Shown here: piece after piece, positions 63,341 to 64,000 of the stretch
How positions within the stretch are numbered: the first letter of the stretch is position 1
How the letters are laid out: the number at the start of each line of letters is the position of its first letter
Assembly: GCA_024305405.1 (NCBI GenBank)
Contig: JAKNDB010000087.1
Coordinates: forward strand, 8,000,501 to 8,064,500
DNA length: 64,000 nucleotides
Direction: 5' to 3'
Origin: Dirofilaria immitis
Lineage: Eukaryota; Nematoda; Chromadorea; Rhabditida; Onchocercidae
Notes under the pieces: generated by a model
The model's input: the letters and a program-made list of their open reading frames with translations, nothing else
What the model was told of the DNA's origin: nothing
The model's database searches: none
Made by a program: the position numbers and the translations under genes

Positions 63341-64000
63341 GTGAGACTATTGAAATTAAATTTGAACGAAATAAGTAATACTATAAATGAATGAAAAAAG
63401 AAGACTAAAGTAATAATTGCATTCCGCAATAAAACATATGAAAATATCTTCGAGATTTTTATTCTAATATCATACTCTTCCAAACTAAATAATATTTAAG
63501 ATTTATTTAAATGGTAAAAATCTCTACTATTTCTAATTTAAAACATTTTCATATAATCTGGAATATTTATTTTGTTATTTTATTATGCTAATCTTTAATT
63601 GAAATTTTGGCAGATTTTTTAAAATAAATGTCAATACTAATAAATTAATGACATGCACTACAAAATTGAAAGATTTAAAATTCTTTTATAATTCAAAAAT
63701 CGCATTGTATCCTAATTCTAAAATGACTAATCCTCAATATTGAATGGTAGTTTATTCAATATGTTTTATATTTTATATTTTAAACAATTAATAAACATGT
63801 ATTCATATCTATTTTATATATCAGAATATCAAAAAATAATTTTAAACAATTAATAAACATGTATTCATATCTATTTTATATATCAGAATATCAAAAAATA
63901 ATAATAATAAATTAATATTCTGAAGCAAATAATATTTGAAATGATTATAAGAAAAGCTTACAGGCATGTATTCCCATGTATCAGTCAATCATATTCTTAT
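63341..64000 (+). other. Probable intron and possible start of the next exon
   Basis: Begins with a good donor (GGAG|GTGAGA). At the end, AAGCTTACAG|GCATGTATTC could open another exon at 63964 in the required phase (HVFPCISQSYSY to the window edge, with a Cys). Contains the 62-base duplication listed separately. Confidence 0.4.
63781..63904. repeat. Tandem duplication, 62-base unit, two copies
   Basis: A unit beginning TAAACAATTAATAAACATG and ending CAAAAAATAAT is repeated once without visible differences, so it is recent. Lies in a probable intron of the cysteine-rich gene. Confidence 0.88.

Noticed and set aside
1..64000. tRNA, rRNA, CRISPR, Wolbachia or mitochondrial insertions
   Set aside because: I looked for GGTTCGAATCC-type tRNA cores, rRNA-like G+C blocks, regular repeat-spacer arrays and bacterial-type gene runs, and saw none.

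Overview
The window looks like nuclear DNA of a nematode, most likely an AT-rich parasitic (filarial/spirurid-like) genome. The reasons are the very high A+T, short introns (about 80-500 bases) with T-rich TTTCAG-type 3' splice sites, protein-coding exons of 30-300 bases, and a nematode-style secreted protein built of CCC-x(n)-C cysteine modules. No operons, bacterial genes, rRNA, tRNA or CRISPR arrays were seen. Species assignment is inference. Most long open frames in the first 41 kb are chance AT-rich frames. The real coding signal is in short exons with matching splice phases, which I read by eye on both strands.

Layout. 1-28 kb is mostly intergenic or intronic AT-rich DNA. It holds three exon candidates on the minus strand that begin with ATG (7.8, 9.5 and 20.6 kb), a 33-base internal exon candidate (17.9 kb), a 124-base AT palindrome (17.0 kb) and several local duplications. 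28-41 kb holds only weak or isolated exon candidates: 28.5, 29.9, a two-exon micro-ORF at 32.2/33.2, and 37.9 kb. 41.9-44.97 kb (minus) is a well supported eight-exon gene of unknown function, with three consecutive exons of exactly 72 bases. 46.58-46.96 kb (minus) is a single-exon Arg/Ser-rich basic protein in a patch of clearly higher G+C, either protamine-like or RS-domain-like. 49-54 kb has diverged repeats and coding-like but broken patches. 54.7-57.1 kb (minus) is a decayed gene of the type-2 malate/L-lactate dehydrogenase (Ldh2, COG2055) family, with ordered family motifs, surviving splice sites, nonsense codons and frameshifts. 58.1-58.8 kb has two minus-strand exon candidates. 60.55 kb to beyond 63.34 kb (plus) is an eight-exon fragment of an extracellular cysteine-rich multi-module protein, incomplete at the 5' side and probably continuing past the window.

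The most unusual points are: the 79-base tandem array (four copies) in the cysteine-rich gene, which has copied an exon end together with its 5' splice site; the Ldh2 pseudogene; the run of three 72-base exons; and the isolated RS/protamine-like gene. I found no multi-gene system whose parts obviously work together.
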